Source: Pyropia yezoensis
Taxonomy: Eukaryota > Rhodophyta > Bangiophyceae > Bangiales > Bangiaceae
Length of the DNA: 64,000 nucleotides
Direction of reading: 5' to 3'
NCBI GenBank assembly: GCA_009829735.1
Contig: CM020619.1
Location: forward strand, 31,579,751 to 31,643,750
Made by a program: the position numbers and the translations under genes. Position 1 is the first letter of the stretch, and each line of letters starts with the position of its first letter. The notes under the pieces are model-generated. The model worked only from the letters and a program-made list of their open reading frames with translations, did not search any database and was not told the origin of the DNA. Positions 50,382 to 61,360 of the stretch are shown here, piece by piece.

Positions 50382-52135
50382 ATGGCTACCCTCCCTGGCA
50401 CGACGGTGCCCGAAGGGGTAGACCCGGCGTCCCTTGACGCATCCCTGGTCACCGCGGGGCACGGTGCCCAACCCGGCGTTCTCCCTACGGGTGAAGCAGA
50501 CCTGGGTGTGACATCCGGTAGCGGACTGGAGTCTACAGGTGGCCAAGTACCTCCTGCTCCCGTTCCTCCGGCTGTTCCTCCTGTGGGAGCCACCCCGGGG
50601 TCAACGGCGTTTGAGTCCGCTCGCAGCAGACGTCTCCCTCCTGTCGGTTTTACTCCTCAACCTCCAGGGATAGCCCCTGGTGTGTTTACTCCTGGACCCA
50701 CACACGGCAGCTGGGTGTATACACCTCTTCCTGTGGGCACTAGCAGTGCCAGAGGCACCGCTTTAACTGGTTCTACGGGTCACCCTGAGACATCGACTCC
50801 TGGGACCGGCCAAGCCTTTCCTCCCCTTGCATCCTATGGGGCGGGGAGCTCTAAGACTGGTAACCGGAGCAGCCGGAGGCGTCGGCGTCGTCGTCGTCGC
50901 TCTAGCACCAGCGAGACCAGTTCCTCCAGCTCTGAGGAGGGATATGACTGGGATGCATCTCCCGGTCCCACCCGGCGCAGGCTAGTCGAGTTTGACTTCC
51001 CTGCCCACCAAGTGGGAGATGCCACCCTGAACAAGGTCACGTATTGGGGTAACTACCGGCTGGAGAACCAAGACCAAGGTTACACCCGGAAGATGGCCAA
51101 GAAGATGGCATCCCTGAACCGGCGAATGCAGCCGAGCTTCGGGGGACATCCTAAGTTTCCAGACCGGCGCTTATCTTTGCCATCCTGCGCCGGTTTGTCA
51201 AGGCATGTAATGACAACGATGTGTCCGAGGGCAAGGCTCTCTACCTCCTGGTTAACTTCATGACCGGAGAAGCGGAACAGCGGTTTGCACAGGTTCTACC
51301 AGACTCTGCCGGACACATTGTCGGACGTACCGTTGGGAGTTATCCGGAGGCGGTCAACTGGCTCCTGTCCAACTACGCTGACGCGGACTCCCTGCGTAAA
51401 GCAGTCGGCAGGTTGAACCGGGCAACCATGGAAAGACAAGAGACTCCAGAGGCCTTCGCCCGTCGTGTCCGGGAGATGAGCGAGGCTTGTGGCAACGTCT
51501 ACCCTGAGGACAGGCTCAAGATGATCTTCTCGGAAGGGCTTCCTGAATATCTTCAAGTGGATGCGGAGAACTACAACCAGGAACATCAAGAACATACCTT
51601 CCAGCAGTTGATGGCCTACACCCAGGGCAAGTACTGGCAAGCCAAGGCCCTCCAAGCTCCCATGGTATCAACTCCCAATCCGTTGTCGCGAGTTCGTCCC
51701 GGACCCGACAAGTATACGGGAGGTGATAGCCCTGTACCGGTACTCGCAGTTGGCGAGGCCTCACCCATGGAGTCAAGGGACAAGTGGGGCGGCTTCGTTT
51801 CTAAGGAGCAACCTTCCCTGGTCGCCCCCAAGCAGGTCAAGAACCAGCGGTTCCGGTCTTGCTGGCTGTGCCAGAAGGAGGACCACGTGTCCTACCAGTG
51901 CCCGACCATTCCCAAGGATCTCCAGGAGAAACTCAAGCGTCAAGGACTGGTATTTGCAAGGGCGGTCAACTGGGCTGACCGGCGAGCACCCTCCAAGATG
52001 GACAAGGCACAGGTACACGCAATCCGAGTGGCAACCCTACAGAGCATCACGGAGGCTCTGGCAAGAGAAGCTCCTACGGACTTTGACCTGGAGACCGAAA
52101 CCTCTAAGGGCTCCTCGAATCCGGGAAACGAGTAG
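50382..52135 (+). pseudogene. gag: gag of the older copy, frameshifted
   Basis: Same protein as the gag of the younger copy. A 7-bp deletion relative to that copy, at about 51157-51160, throws the frame, which ends at 51263. The gag frame resumes from about 51161 to the TAG at 52133-52135. The zinc knuckle (CWLCQKEDHVSYQC) and the slippery heptamer GGGAAAC (52123-52129) are retained. The break makes an intact Gag impossible from this copy without frame correction. Confidence 0.88.
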
Positions 52136-54595
52136 GGCAGGCGCTCCCCCCAAGTGTCTTCCCGAACCTCCAACGGCAGGGTACTTCTACCCGTTCTCCC
52201 CTTGCGTGCCGGGAGAAAGGACGGCAGTTACCTGCTCAACTGGTAGCCGCCTGGACACCCTGTTTGTTCAAGGGGACCTTGCTCGTCCTGCGTAAGGAAA
52301 ACCTCAAGATTAATGCTCGTATGCGTGTGGGGGATAGCCTCCCCCAAGCTGTTACGCCGGTGGTTGACACGGGAGCCGGACCAAGCGTCATCACTGAGAG
52401 CCTGTTACCTCCGGGCTGGCGTCGACATGCCTGGAGAGCGCCTACCAAAACCCACATTGTCGACGCATCAGGTCAAACCCTACGACCGCTGGGCCGCCTT
52501 CCCGTAGCCATCTATGTCAACAATGAACCAATGCTTTCTCCCTTTCTAGTAGTCAAGACCCTATCAGTCCCCCTTATCCTAGGCTGGGACGTCCAGAAGC
52601 AGCATGTCAAGAGCATTCTACCCGGAGATGGGAAGGTGCAGTTCAGCCATGGGTTTGTGTCACCGGTATTGGAGCATCTGGACGCCAAGGTTCGTGTAGC
52701 CAAGAACCAGAGGGAACGCATCCCACCCTCTCCCTTGACTCTCTTCAAACCGGTGCTCCTACCTCCTCGCTCGGAGACCAAGGTTCAAGTAACGACCCGG
52801 ATTGCAGGTCAATGCCTGATCTACGGACGTATGGAACTTCTGGCGAAACACCGGTTATACTTGGCCCATGGACATCACAAGAAGGTAGAAAGGCACACCC
52901 CGTTCTCGGTGCTGATCGTCAACGTGAGCCCGAAGCCAATAACCCTCGCCAAGGGCACCCCAGATGGTACAGCAGAGCCTTACCGGGGGTCCGCCCGTGC
53001 TATGAGCAAGGAAGACCTCTTGAACCTTCAACAAGAGCTGGAATCCAATTTGACGGCCTTAGACGTACCTCCGAAACAAGAGCAGGCTGGCAGCGCTACT
53101 CAGAAGCCCGAACAAGCACCACCCGGGATGCCGAAGGTCAAACAAGAAAATGTCCCTCCCGACTTTAAGGAGGCACTGGAGAAGCTTCTCCAGGAATATC
53201 GGCACCTGTGGTCGGGAGAGCTGGGCAAGATGGACGCCACTCTACACCGGATTCAACTCAAGCCGGAAGCTAAGCCAGTACACCTGCAACCATACCGGGC
53301 TGGACCTCATCGCCGGGATGAGATTGAGAAGCAGGTTAATAAGATGCTCAAGATGGATGTTATCGAGCCGTCTGATGGCGAGTGGGCCTTCCCGGTGGTA
53401 GTTGTCCCAAAACCTGGCGGTCACTTCCGTTTCTGCGTTGACTACAGGGGCCTGAACGAGATGACTGTCAAGGATGTATACCCGATACCCCGGATGGATG
53501 ATTGCATCGACTTTCTTGGTGATGCCACCCTCTTCTCGACGCTGGATTGTAATGCCGGTTACTGGCAGATCCCCCTGGCTGACGAGGACAAGGACAAGAC
53601 CACCTTCACGTGCCACCTGGGACTATTCCGGTGCAAGCGTCTTCCTTTTGGTCTCACCAATGCTCCGGCGACCTTCCAGAGAGCCATGGACATCATCCTG
53701 TCGGGGCTAAGGTGGAGAACATGTTTGGTCTACCTGGACGACAGTATAGTTTTCTCCAAGACCCCAGCTGAACACCTGGAGCACCTTCGAGAGGTCCTGG
53801 CCCTCCTGTCCAAGGCTGGAGTTACCCTCAAGGCCGAGAAGTGCCACCTGTTTGAGACTGAGGTGGAGTACCTGGGGCACGTGCTGAGTCCGGGGGAGCT
53901 CCGAGTCAATGAGAAGAACATCAAGGCCCTCCGGCATGCACGGCAACCTAAAACCCAGACGGAACTTAAGAGCTTCCTGGGTATGTGCAACGGTTACCGC
54001 CGCTTCTTAAGGGACTATGCTCTGATTGCCCGGCCATTGACCAAGCTCACCAGTAAGAAGCTTCCCGCACAACTCCCGGTGTTCGACGAGAAGCAGACCG
54101 CGGCCTTCGAAGAGCTCAAGAAGCGCCTGACCACCACTCCAGTACTGGCGTTACCCAAGCGGGAGGGCCAGTTTGTTCTGGAGACTGATGCCTGTGGCGT
54201 CCAGGTGGGGTGCTCACTACTCCAGCAGCAACCTGATGGGCACTTCCTCCCGATAGGCTACTACAGTCGCGTCCTGACTCCAGCCGAGAAGAATTATTCC
54301 ACGACGGAGCGCGAGTGCTTGGCGGTCGTGTGGGCTTGCTTCTTGTTACGTCCATATCTTGAAGGACAAGAGTTCCTCATCCGGACGGACCACGCCAGCC
54401 TAAGGTGGTTGCTATGTATGGACAGCAGCCAAGGAAGGGTCGTCCGGTGGCGCTTACGCCTTTCGGAATTCAAGTACAAGGTGTGCACCAGAGCAGGGAG
54501 GGAGCACCACTGCGCCGACACCATGTCCCGGCTGGAGACTCCTGCAGCCGACACCGGCCCTATTCCGGAGGAAATACCTTGCTTCTGTAGCATCC
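52123..54595 (+). pseudogene. pol: pol of the older copy, truncated by insertion
   Basis: Open from the frameshift site through aspartic protease (DTGAGPSVI), reverse transcriptase and RNase H (LETDACG, TDHASL), then cut at the LTR at 54596 after '...EEIPCF'. In the RT active site YLDD is kept (53731-53742) but followed by Ser instead of Ile, and FCVDYRGLN replaces FCVDYRRLN. Integrase and chromodomain are absent from this side of the insertion. Confidence 0.88.
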
Positions 54596-55157
54596 CTGGC
54601 CCCGACTTGGCGCCGACCCGGGACTGCAACCAGAGGGCACCAGGTGCCAGAACACGCCCGCCGTGTGGCGATGGTTGGCGGCCGTGGCCCGTGCCCGGCA
54701 CTGGGATGCGGTGGACTACGCTATCCACACGCGAGAGAGGGATTTCTGATGTGTTTTTGCATATTTGTGAGGGACTTGATTTGAGAGAATTTGAGTGTGA
54801 GATTAGTGAGTGGGAATAGAATTAGTAGTGATAGTGGCCCCCGACCTGACGAGGTTAGACTCGGGTCGGGGCCACTCGGGGTTATGGGGGGGCTACCGGG
54901 CCAACGTGCCGGGGTTCCCCCAGATGCACGTTAAGAGGGACAGCGAGGCGCCCTCGGCCCGCGCCCTCAGGGAAAAAGACAACTGCGCGTTTGCTTTCCT
55001 CTTCCCCGTGTGCACTACCGTGCGTATCTGTTTGCCCTGCGAGCAGGCACGTGAGGCAACAGGCATACCATTCTCGTAGTTCCCCTTTCTGCGTTACCTG
55101 TCCCTTTCCCCCGAGGGATATTGACACGTGTCTGAGAGGATCGAGTTTTATACCACA
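54596..55157 (+). repeat. 5' LTR of the younger copy
   Basis: 562 bp, TGTAGC...CCACA. It contains 'GAGGTTAGACTCGGGTCGG' and a G7 tract, and promoter signals are expected here. The right end is inferred from TG...CA and the following primer-binding-like site, because the 3' LTR end is outside the window. Confidence 0.87.
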
Positions 55158-55161
55158 TATT

Positions 55162-55179
55162 TGGTGGAGCAGCAGGGGA
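55162..55179 (+). promoter_or_regulatory. Candidate primer-binding site
   Basis: TGGTGGAGCAGCAGGGGA lies 4 nt after the inferred LTR end and is conserved in the older copy (50174). It starts with TGG, complementary to the universal tRNA CCA end. The predicted tRNA 3' end ...CTGCTCCACCA resembles alanine-type tRNAs; no tRNA gene is in the window to confirm this. Confidence 0.5.
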
Positions 55180-55366
55180 TTGGAGTGTTTGAGAAGAGAC
55201 ATTTGGGAGCAGCGGTTGCGTTGTTCCTATTCTGTCTTTTTCTGTGGTTTGGGAATTATTTGCACCCGTTCACGGGAACCCCATTCCTGGCTCTCCAACC
55301 CCTCTCTTGTGGTCTTGCGATCTTTGGACACGCAGGTAACTGGACTGTGGCTGTCAAGAGACCAAC

Positions 55367-57127
55367 ATGGCTACCCTCCCTGGCACGACGGTGCCCGAAG
55401 GGGTAGACCCCGCGTCCCTTGACGCATCCCTGGTCACCGCGGGGGACGGTGCCCAACCCGGCGTTCTCCCTACGGGTGAAGCAGACCTGGGCGTGACATC
55501 CGGTAGTGGACTGGAGTCTACAGGCGGCCAAGTACCGCCTGCTCCCGTTCCTCCGGCTGTTCCTCCTGTGGGAGCCACCCCGGGGTCAACGGCGTTTGAG
55601 TCCGCTCGCAGCAGACGTCTCCCTCCTGTCGGTTCTACTCTTCAACCTCCAGGGATAGCCCCTGGTGTGTTTACTCCTGGACCCACACATGGCAGCTGGG
55701 TGTATACACCTCTTCCTGTGGGCACTAGCAGTGCCAGAGGCACCGCTATGACTGGTTCTACGGGTCTTCCTGAGACTTCGACTCCTGGGACCGGCCAAGC
55801 TTTTCCTCCCCTTGCGTCCTATGGGGCGGGGAGCTCCAAGACCGGTGACCGGAGCAGCCGTAGGCGTCGGCGTCGTCGCCGCCGCTCTAGCACCAGCGAG
55901 ACCAGTTCCTCCAGCTCTGAGGAGGGATATGACTGGGATGCATCTCCCGGTCCTACCCGGCGCAGGCTAGTCGAGTTCGACTTCCCTGCCCACCAAGTGG
56001 GAGATGCCACCCTGAACAAGGTCACGTATTGGGGTAACTACCGGCTGGAGAACCAAGACCAAGGTTACACCCGGAAGATGGCCAAGAAGATGGCATCCCT
56101 GAACCGGCGAATGCAGCCGAGTTTTGGGGGACATCCTAAGTTTTCCGGGAAGAGACCGGCGCTTATCTTTGCCATCCTGCGCCGGTTTGTCAAGGCATGC
56201 AATGACAACGATGTGTCCGAGGGCAAGGCTCTCTACCTCCTGGTTAACTTCATGACCGGAGAAGCGGAACAGCGGTTTGCACAGGTTCTACCAGACTCTG
56301 CCGGGCACATTGTTGGACGTACCGTCGCGAGTTATCCGGAGGCGGTCAACTGGCTCCTGTCCAACTACGCAGACGCGGACTCCCTGCGTAAGGCAGTCGG
56401 TAGGCTGAACCGGGCAACCATGGAGAGACAAGAGACTCCAGAGGCGTTCGCCCGTCGTGTCCGGGAGATGAGCGATGCTTGTGGCAACGTTTACCCTGAG
56501 GACAGGCTCAAGATGATCTTCTCGGAGGGGCTTCCTGAATATCTTCAAGTGGATGCGGAGAACTACAACCAGGAACATCAAGAACATACCTTCCAGCAGT
56601 TGATGGCCTATACCCAGGGCAAGCACCGGCAAGCCAAGGCCCTCCAGGCTCCTATGGTATCAACCCCCAAGCCGTTGTCGCGAGTTCGTCCCGGACCCGA
56701 CAAGTATAAGGGAGGTGATAACCCTGTACCGGTACTCGCAGTTGGCGAGGCCTCACCCATGGAGTCAAGGGACAAGTGGGGCGGCTTCGTTTCTAAGGAG
56801 CAACCTTCCCTGGTCGCCCCCAAGCAGATCAGGAACCAGCGGTTCCGGTCTTGCTGGCTGTGCCAGAAGGAGGATCATATGTCCTACCAGTGCCCGACCA
56901 TTCCCGAGGATCTCCAGGAGAAACTCAAGCGTCAAGGACTGGTGTTTGCAAAGGCGGTCAACTGGGCTGACCGGCGGGCACCCTCCAAGATGGACAAGGC
57001 ACAGGTACATGCCATCCGAGTGGCAACCTTACAGAGCATCACGGAGGCTCTGGCAAGGGAAGCTCCTACGGACTTTGACCTGGAGACCGAAACCTCTAAG
57101 GACTCCTCGGAGCCGGGAAACGAGTAG
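55367..57127 (+). CDS. gag: Gag of the younger chromovirus copy
   Basis: 586 residues, ATG 55367 to TAG 57125-57127. The N-terminal third is Pro/Gly/Ser-rich. An Arg-Ser block follows (about 165-190: a run of nine Arg, then SSTSETSSSSSE). The retrotransposon Gag capsid-like region is at about 260-420 ('ALIFAILRRFVKACNDND', 'LYLLVNFMTGEAEQRF', 'ETPEAFARRVREMSDACG', 'MIFSEGLPEYLQ'). One CCHC zinc knuckle, CWLCQKEDHMSYQC, is at 56852-56893. It makes the structural shell and packages the RNA. Expressed from the LTR. The slippery heptamer precedes the stop codon, so the Pol frame is likely reached by -1 frameshifting. Confidence 0.92.
   Translation: MATLPGTTVPEGVDPASLDASLVTAGDGAQPGVLPTGEADLGVTSGSGLESTGGQVPPAPVPPAVPPVGATPGSTAFESARSRRLPPVGSTLQPPGIAPGVFTPGPTHGSWVYTPLPVGTSSARGTAMTGSTGLPETSTPGTGQAFPPLASYGAGSSKTGDRSSRRRRRRRRRSSTSETSSSSSEEGYDWDASPGPTRRRLVEFDFPAHQVGDATLNKVTYWGNYRLENQDQGYTRKMAKKMASLNRRMQPSFGGHPKFSGKRPALIFAILRRFVKACNDNDVSEGKALYLLVNFMTGEAEQRFAQVLPDSAGHIVGRTVASYPEAVNWLLSNYADADSLRKAVGRLNRATMERQETPEAFARRVREMSDACGNVYPEDRLKMIFSEGLPEYLQVDAENYNQEHQEHTFQQLMAYTQGKHRQAKALQAPMVSTPKPLSRVRPGPDKYKGGDNPVPVLAVGEASPMESRDKWGGFVSKEQPSLVAPKQIRNQRFRSCWLCQKEDHMSYQCPTIPEDLQEKLKRQGLVFAKAVNWADRRAPSKMDKAQVHAIRVATLQSITEALAREAPTDFDLETETSKDSSEPGNE
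57115..57121 (+). promoter_or_regulatory. -1 ribosomal frameshift slippery heptamer at the gag-pol junction
   Basis: G-GGA-AAC in the gag reading frame, followed by GAG and the gag stop TAG. Shifting back one base yields GGG-AAA-CGA-GTA, which is exactly the open pol frame (open from 57100). The X-XXY-YYZ pattern is canonical and GGGAAAC is known from betaretroviral gag-pro junctions. The same heptamer in the same phase is in the older copy (52123-52129). I could not settle a stimulatory stem or pseudoknot by eye. Confidence 0.8.
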
Positions 57128-60100
57128 GGCAGGCGCTCTCCCCAAGTGTCTTCCCGAATCTCCAACGGCAGGGTACTTCTACCTGTTCTCCCCTTGCGTG
57201 CCGGGAGAAAGGACGGCAGTTACCTGCTCAACCGGTAGCCGCCTGGACACCCTGTTTGTTCAAGGGGACCTTGCTCGTCCTGCGTAAGGAAAACCTCAAG
57301 ATTAATGCTCGTATGCGTGTGGGGGATAGCCTCCCCCAAGCTGTTACGCCGGTGGTCGACACGGGAGCCGGACCAAGCGTCATCACTGAGAACCTGTTAC
57401 CTCCGGGCTGGCGTCGACATGCCTGGAGAGCGCCTACCAAGACCCGGATTGTAGACGCATCAGGTCAAACCCTACGACCGCTTGGCCGTCTTCCCGTCGC
57501 CATCTATGTCAACAATGAACCAATGCTTTTTCCCTTTCTAGTAGTCAAGACCTTATCAGTCCCCCTCATCCTAGGCTGGGACTTCCAGAAGCAGCATGTC
57601 AAGAGCATCCTACCCGGAGAAGGAAAGGTGCAGTTCAACCATGGGTTTGTGTCACCAGTGCTGGAGCACCTGGACACCAAGGTTCGTGTGGCCAAGAACC
57701 AGAAGGAACGCATCCCACCCTCTACCTTGACCCTCATCAAACCGGTGCTCCTACCTCCTCGCTCGGAGACCAAGGTTCAAGTCACGACCCGGACTGCAGG
57801 TCAATGCCTGATCTACGGACGCAAGGAATTTCTGGCGAAACACCGATTATACCTAGCCCACGGACACCACAAGAAGGTGGAGAGGCACACCCCGTTCTCG
57901 GTGCTGATCGTCAACGTGAGCCGGAAGCCAATAACCCTCGCCAAGGGCACTCGAGTTGGTACAGCAGAGCCTTACCGGGGGTCCGCCCGCGCTATGAGCA
58001 AGGAAGACCTCTTCAACCTGCAACAAGAGCTGGCATCCAACTTGACGGCCTTAGACGTACCTCCGAAACAAGAGCAGGCTGGCAGCGCTACTCAGAAGCC
58101 CGAACAAGCACCGCCCGGGATGCCGAAGGTCAACCAAGAAAACGTCCCTCTCGACTTGAAGGAGGCACTGGAGAAGCTTCTCCAGGAACATCGGCACCTG
58201 TGGTCCGGAGAGCTGGGCAAGATGGACGCCACCCTACACCGGATTCAACTCAAGCCAGATGCCAAACCAGTGCACATGCACCCATACCGGGCTGGACCTC
58301 ATCGCCGGGATGAGATTGAGAAGCAGGTTAACAAGATGCTCAAGATGGATGTTATCGAGCCGTCTGATGGCGAGTGGGCTTTCCCGGTGGTAGTCGTCCC
58401 GAAACCTGGCGGTCACTTCCGTTTCTGCGTTGACTACAGACGCCTGAACGAGATGACAGTCAAGGATGTATACCCGATACCCCGGATGGATGATTGCCTC
58501 GACTTTCTTGGTGATGCCACCCTCTTCTCGACGCTGGATTGTAATGCCGGTTACTGGCAGATCCCTCTGGCTGATGAGGACAAGGACAAGACTACCTTCA
58601 CGTGCCACATGGGACTATTCCGGTGCAAGCGTCTCCCTTTTGGTCTCACTAATGCTCCGGCAACCTTCCAGAGAGCCATCGACATCATCCTGTCGGGGCT
58701 AAGGTGGAGAACATGTTTGGTCTACCTGGACGACATCATCGTTTTCTCCAAGACCCCAGCGGAACACCTGGAGCACCTTCGAGAAGTCCTGACCCTCCTG
58801 TCCAAGGCTGGAGTTACCCTCAAGGCCGAGAAGTGCCACCTGTTTGAGACTGAGGTGGAGTACCTGGGGCACGTGCTGAGTCCGGGGGAGCTCCGAGTCA
58901 ACGAGAAGAACATCAAGGCCCTCCGGCATGCACGTCAACCTAAAACCCAGACGGAACTCAAGAGCTTCCTGGGTGTGTGCAACGTCTACCGCCGGTTCGT
59001 ACGAGACTACGCTCTGATTGCCCGGCCCTTGACCAAGCTTACTAGCAAGAAGCTTCCAGCACAACTCCCGGTGTTCGACGAGAAGCAGACAGCAGCCTTC
59101 GAAGAGCTCAAGAAGCGCCTGACCACCACTCCAGTACTGGCGTTACCCAAGCGGGAGGGTCAGTTTGTTCTGGAGACTGATGCCTGTGGCGTCCAGGTGG
59201 GGTGCTCACTACTCCAGCAGCAACCTGATGGGCACTTCCTCCCGATAGGCTACTACAGTCGCGTCTTGACTCCAGCCGAGAAGAACTATTCCACGACCGA
59301 GCGCGAGTGCTTGGCGGTCGTCTGGGCTTGCTTCCTGTTACGTCCATATCTTGAAGGACAAGAGTTCCTCATCCGGACGGACCACGCCAGTCTAAGGTGG
59401 CTGCTATGCATGGACAGCAGTCAAGGAAGGGTCGCCCGGTGGCGCCTACGCCTTTCGGAGTTCAAGTACAAGGTGTGCACCAGAGCAGGGAGGGAGCACC
59501 ACTGCGCCGACACCATGTCCCGGCTGGAGACTCCTGCAGCCGATACCGGTCCTATCCCGGAGGAAATACCTTGCTTCATCCTCCCGAATGTCGGACGTGG
59601 CTGGCACGCTCCCCTGTACGAGACACCTGACGCTCATCAACCGGTAACCATTCACCGGATGCTGGAGGCACAATTGACGGACCCTCAATGCTTGGAGCTT
59701 CGCCACCAAATGGACCTGAACCGGAACAGTCGCTTCTCCGAGTCTACAGACGGACTCCTGGTACGGGTGTCACCCTTCGATGGGGCAACTCAAGTCTACG
59801 TACCCCGGAGCCTACGGACTGACATCCTACGCCTGGAGCACTCGTCTCCCCAGGCCGGACATCCTGGTATCAATCGGATGTATGCTTCCATGAGACGACA
59901 TTATTACTGGGAAACCATGGCCAGTGACGTCCATAAGTGCCTGGAGGCTTGTATTTCTTGTGCAAGGAACCGGTTGTCCCAGAGGAAGAAGACTTCTAAG
60001 CTACGCCTATTCCCTGCGGCGGAGCCCTTTGCAAGCTTAAGCATGGACATCCTGGGGCCCCTACCTGAGACCTCCAGTGGCAACATATACCTGCTCATCA

Positions 60101-61215
60101 TTTGTGACCGGTTCTCCAAGTTCACTCGAGCAATCCCGTTGAGAACCATCACGGCTCTGGATGTCACGTCGGCCTTCTGCGAGTACTGGATAGCTGCCTA
60201 TGGCCCTCCAGACTCCGTCTTAACCGACAACGGTCCCCAGTTTGCATCCCTGTTCTTCCAAGGAGTCTGTGACCTGATGGGCATCAAGAACTTGTACACC
60301 ACGACGTACCACCCTCAAACGAACGGCCAGGTGGAACGATTCAACCGGACCCTAGTGGACATGCTACGGCACTACGTGGAGGAGCACCAAGAAGACTGGG
60401 ACGAGCTCCTGGCTGTCCTCACTCTAGCCTACAACTCCCGAGTTCACCGGACAACGGGAGTCGCTCCACTCGACTTTGTCACCCCGAGGCGGCTGACCAA
60501 CTTCTCCCTGGAAAGAATACCGGATGGTCTCCAGCCTGCACTGAAGTCAGGTCCCAAGGCAAAGGATGAGTTCCTGGAACAACTAAAGCTCCTGCTCCCA
60601 AGAGTCAAGGAGTCAATTTCAAAGACGCAGGAGCGATACAAGCGGGACTATGACAAGGGTGTCCGGGAAAAGAACAAGGAACTGGGTGGTGGCGACTGGG
60701 TTTTTGTGGACAACCATAGCAAGACCCGGGGGAAGCTGGACTCTAAGACGGATGGACCTTATGAGATTCTCAATACGGATGGCTGGACCTTCCTTCTAGA
60801 CGTGGATGGCTCTCCGTACCGGGTGAGCAGCGACCATGTCACCCGAGCTCCACCGCCAAGCCAACGGGACTTGACCCGGCGTAAGCGGACTGCGATACCC
60901 TGGCTATCCCAAGAAGAAGGTCGGGAATTTGTCTACGTCAAGTTTGTCGACCATGCCTGGAGAGATGGACGCCTGTACCTGCGAGTACGCTGGTTCGGTT
61001 TCAACCCGGCAGATGATACATGGGAACCCTCAAACCGGCTACCCATCGCGGACGTCTGTGCCTACACGCGACGGAACGGGATTGAGGGCACTCCCGTGGC
61101 CAGAGCCGGCAAGATTCTGGAGGCGGACACGGAGGAGGACCAAGAGGACGGGGCCAACCAAGACCCTCGGGACGAGACGAGCTCACCCGCAACGGATGCG
61201 GAACAAGAGGATTGA
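57115..61215 (+). CDS. pol: Pol polyprotein (PR-RT-RNase H-integrase-chromodomain)
   Basis: Read in the -1 frame from the slippery site. The first in-frame alternative start is only a TTG at 57256, which argues for fusion to Gag. Protease DTGAGPSVI (DTG at 57358). Reverse transcriptase with 'FRFCVDYRRLNEMT' and YLDDIIVFS (YLDD 58723-58734). RNase H with 'LETDACG' and 'TDHASLRWLL'. Integrase zinc region (H...H...CISC, about 59840-59965), catalytic Asp in SMDILG (60046), Asp in LTDNGPQF (60226) and Glu in NGQVERFN (60334). A C-terminal chromodomain (about 60922-61060, 'RLYLRVRWFGFNPADDTWEP') follows. An acidic tail ends at TGA 61213-61215. All catalytic residues seen are present, so it looks competent. 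Chromodomains direct integration to marked chromatin in related elements. Confidence 0.95.
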   Translation, partial: GKRVGQALSPSVFPNLQRQGTSTCSPLACREKGRQLPAQPVAAWTPCLFKGTLLVLRKENLKINARMRVGDSLPQAVTPVVDTGAGPSVITENLLPPGWRRHAWRAPTKTRIVDASGQTLRPLGRLPVAIYVNNEPMLFPFLVVKTLSVPLILGWDFQKQHVKSILPGEGKVQFNHGFVSPVLEHLDTKVRVAKNQKERIPPSTLTLIKPVLLPPRSETKVQVTTRTAGQCLIYGRKEFLAKHRLYLAHGHHKKVERHTPFSVLIVNVSRKPITLAKGTRVGTAEPYRGSARAMSKEDLFNLQQELASNLTALDVPPKQEQAGSATQKPEQAPPGMPKVNQENVPLDLKEALEKLLQEHRHLWSGELGKMDATLHRIQLKPDAKPVHMHPYRAGPHRRDEIEKQVNKMLKMDVIEPSDGEWAFPVVVVPKPGGHFRFCVDYRRLNEMTVKDVYPIPRMDDCLDFLGDATLFSTLDCNAGYWQIPLADEDKDKTTFTCHMGLFRCKRLPFGLTNAPATFQRAIDIILSGLRWRTCLVYLDDIIVFSKTPAEHLEHLREVLTLLSKAGVTLKAEKCHLFETEVEYLGHVLSPGELRVNEKNIKALRHARQPKTQTELKSFLGVCNVYRRFVRDYALIARPLTKLTSKKLPAQLPVFDEKQTAAFEELKKRLTTTPVLALPKREGQFVLETDACGVQVGCSLLQQQPDGHFLPIGYYSRVLTPAEKNYSTTERECLAVVWACFLLRPYLEGQEFLIRTDHASLRWLLCMDSSQGRVARWRLRLSEFKYKVCTRAGREHHCADTMSRLETPAADTGPIPEEIPCFILPNVGRGWHAPLYETPDAHQPVTIHRMLEAQLTDPQCLELRHQMDLNRNSRFSESTDGLLVRVSPFDGATQVYVPRSLRTDILRLEHSSPQAGHPGINRMYASMRRHYYWETMASDVHKCLEACISCARNRLSQRKKTSKLRLFPAAEPFASLSMDILGPLPETSSGNIYLLIICDRFSKFTRAIPLRTITALDVTSAFCEYWIAAYGPPDSVLTDNGPQFASLFFQGVCDLMGIKNLYTTTYHPQTNGQVERFNRTLVDMLRHYVEEHQEDWDELLAVLTLAYNSRVHRTTGVAPLDFVTPRRLTNFSLERIPDGLQPALKSGPKAKDEFLEQLKLLLPRVKESISKTQERYKRDYDKGVREKNKELGGGDWVFVDNHSKTRGKLDSKTDGPYEILNTDGWTFLLDVDGSPYRVSSDHVTRAPPPSQRDLTRRKRTAIPWLSQEEGREFVYVKFVDHAWRDGRLYLRVRWFGFNPADDTWEPSNRLPIADVCAYTRRNGIEGTPVARAGKILEADTEEDQEDGANQDPRDETSSPATDAEQED

Positions 61216-61360
61216 GAAGAAGGGAACGGGTATATCAAGGAAAACACGCAATGCAAGCATGGAACAATCAAGGAAACCAAGCACCCGCTCGAGCAACCCT
61301 TCTCTCCGCCTCTTCCCTCCTCGCTTCTCCCAAGACCCTCACCCTCCTTGCCTCCAACTA

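Larger units (their letters stand above)
49597..54595 (+). mobile_element. Older Ty3/Gypsy chromovirus-type copy, interrupted
   Basis: Has a 5' LTR (49597-50169), a primer-binding-like site, gag (frameshifted) and pol from protease through RNase H. At 54595, inside pol, a second LTR begins. No polypurine tract precedes that LTR, and its sequence matches the downstream LTR rather than this copy's own. The break is therefore best explained by insertion of the younger copy into this one. The missing integrase part would lie beyond the window's right edge. Confidence 0.85.

Noticed and set aside
54610-54635. TTGGCGCCGACCCGGGAC resembles a lysine-tRNA primer-binding site
   Set aside because: It lies within the repeated LTR (also near 49612 and 63597), not just after it, so it cannot be the internal primer-binding site.
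54596-55157. LTR at 54596 as the 3' LTR of the older copy
   Set aside because: No polypurine tract precedes it, pol is cut mid-protein, and it matches the LTR at 63578 rather than the one at 49597.
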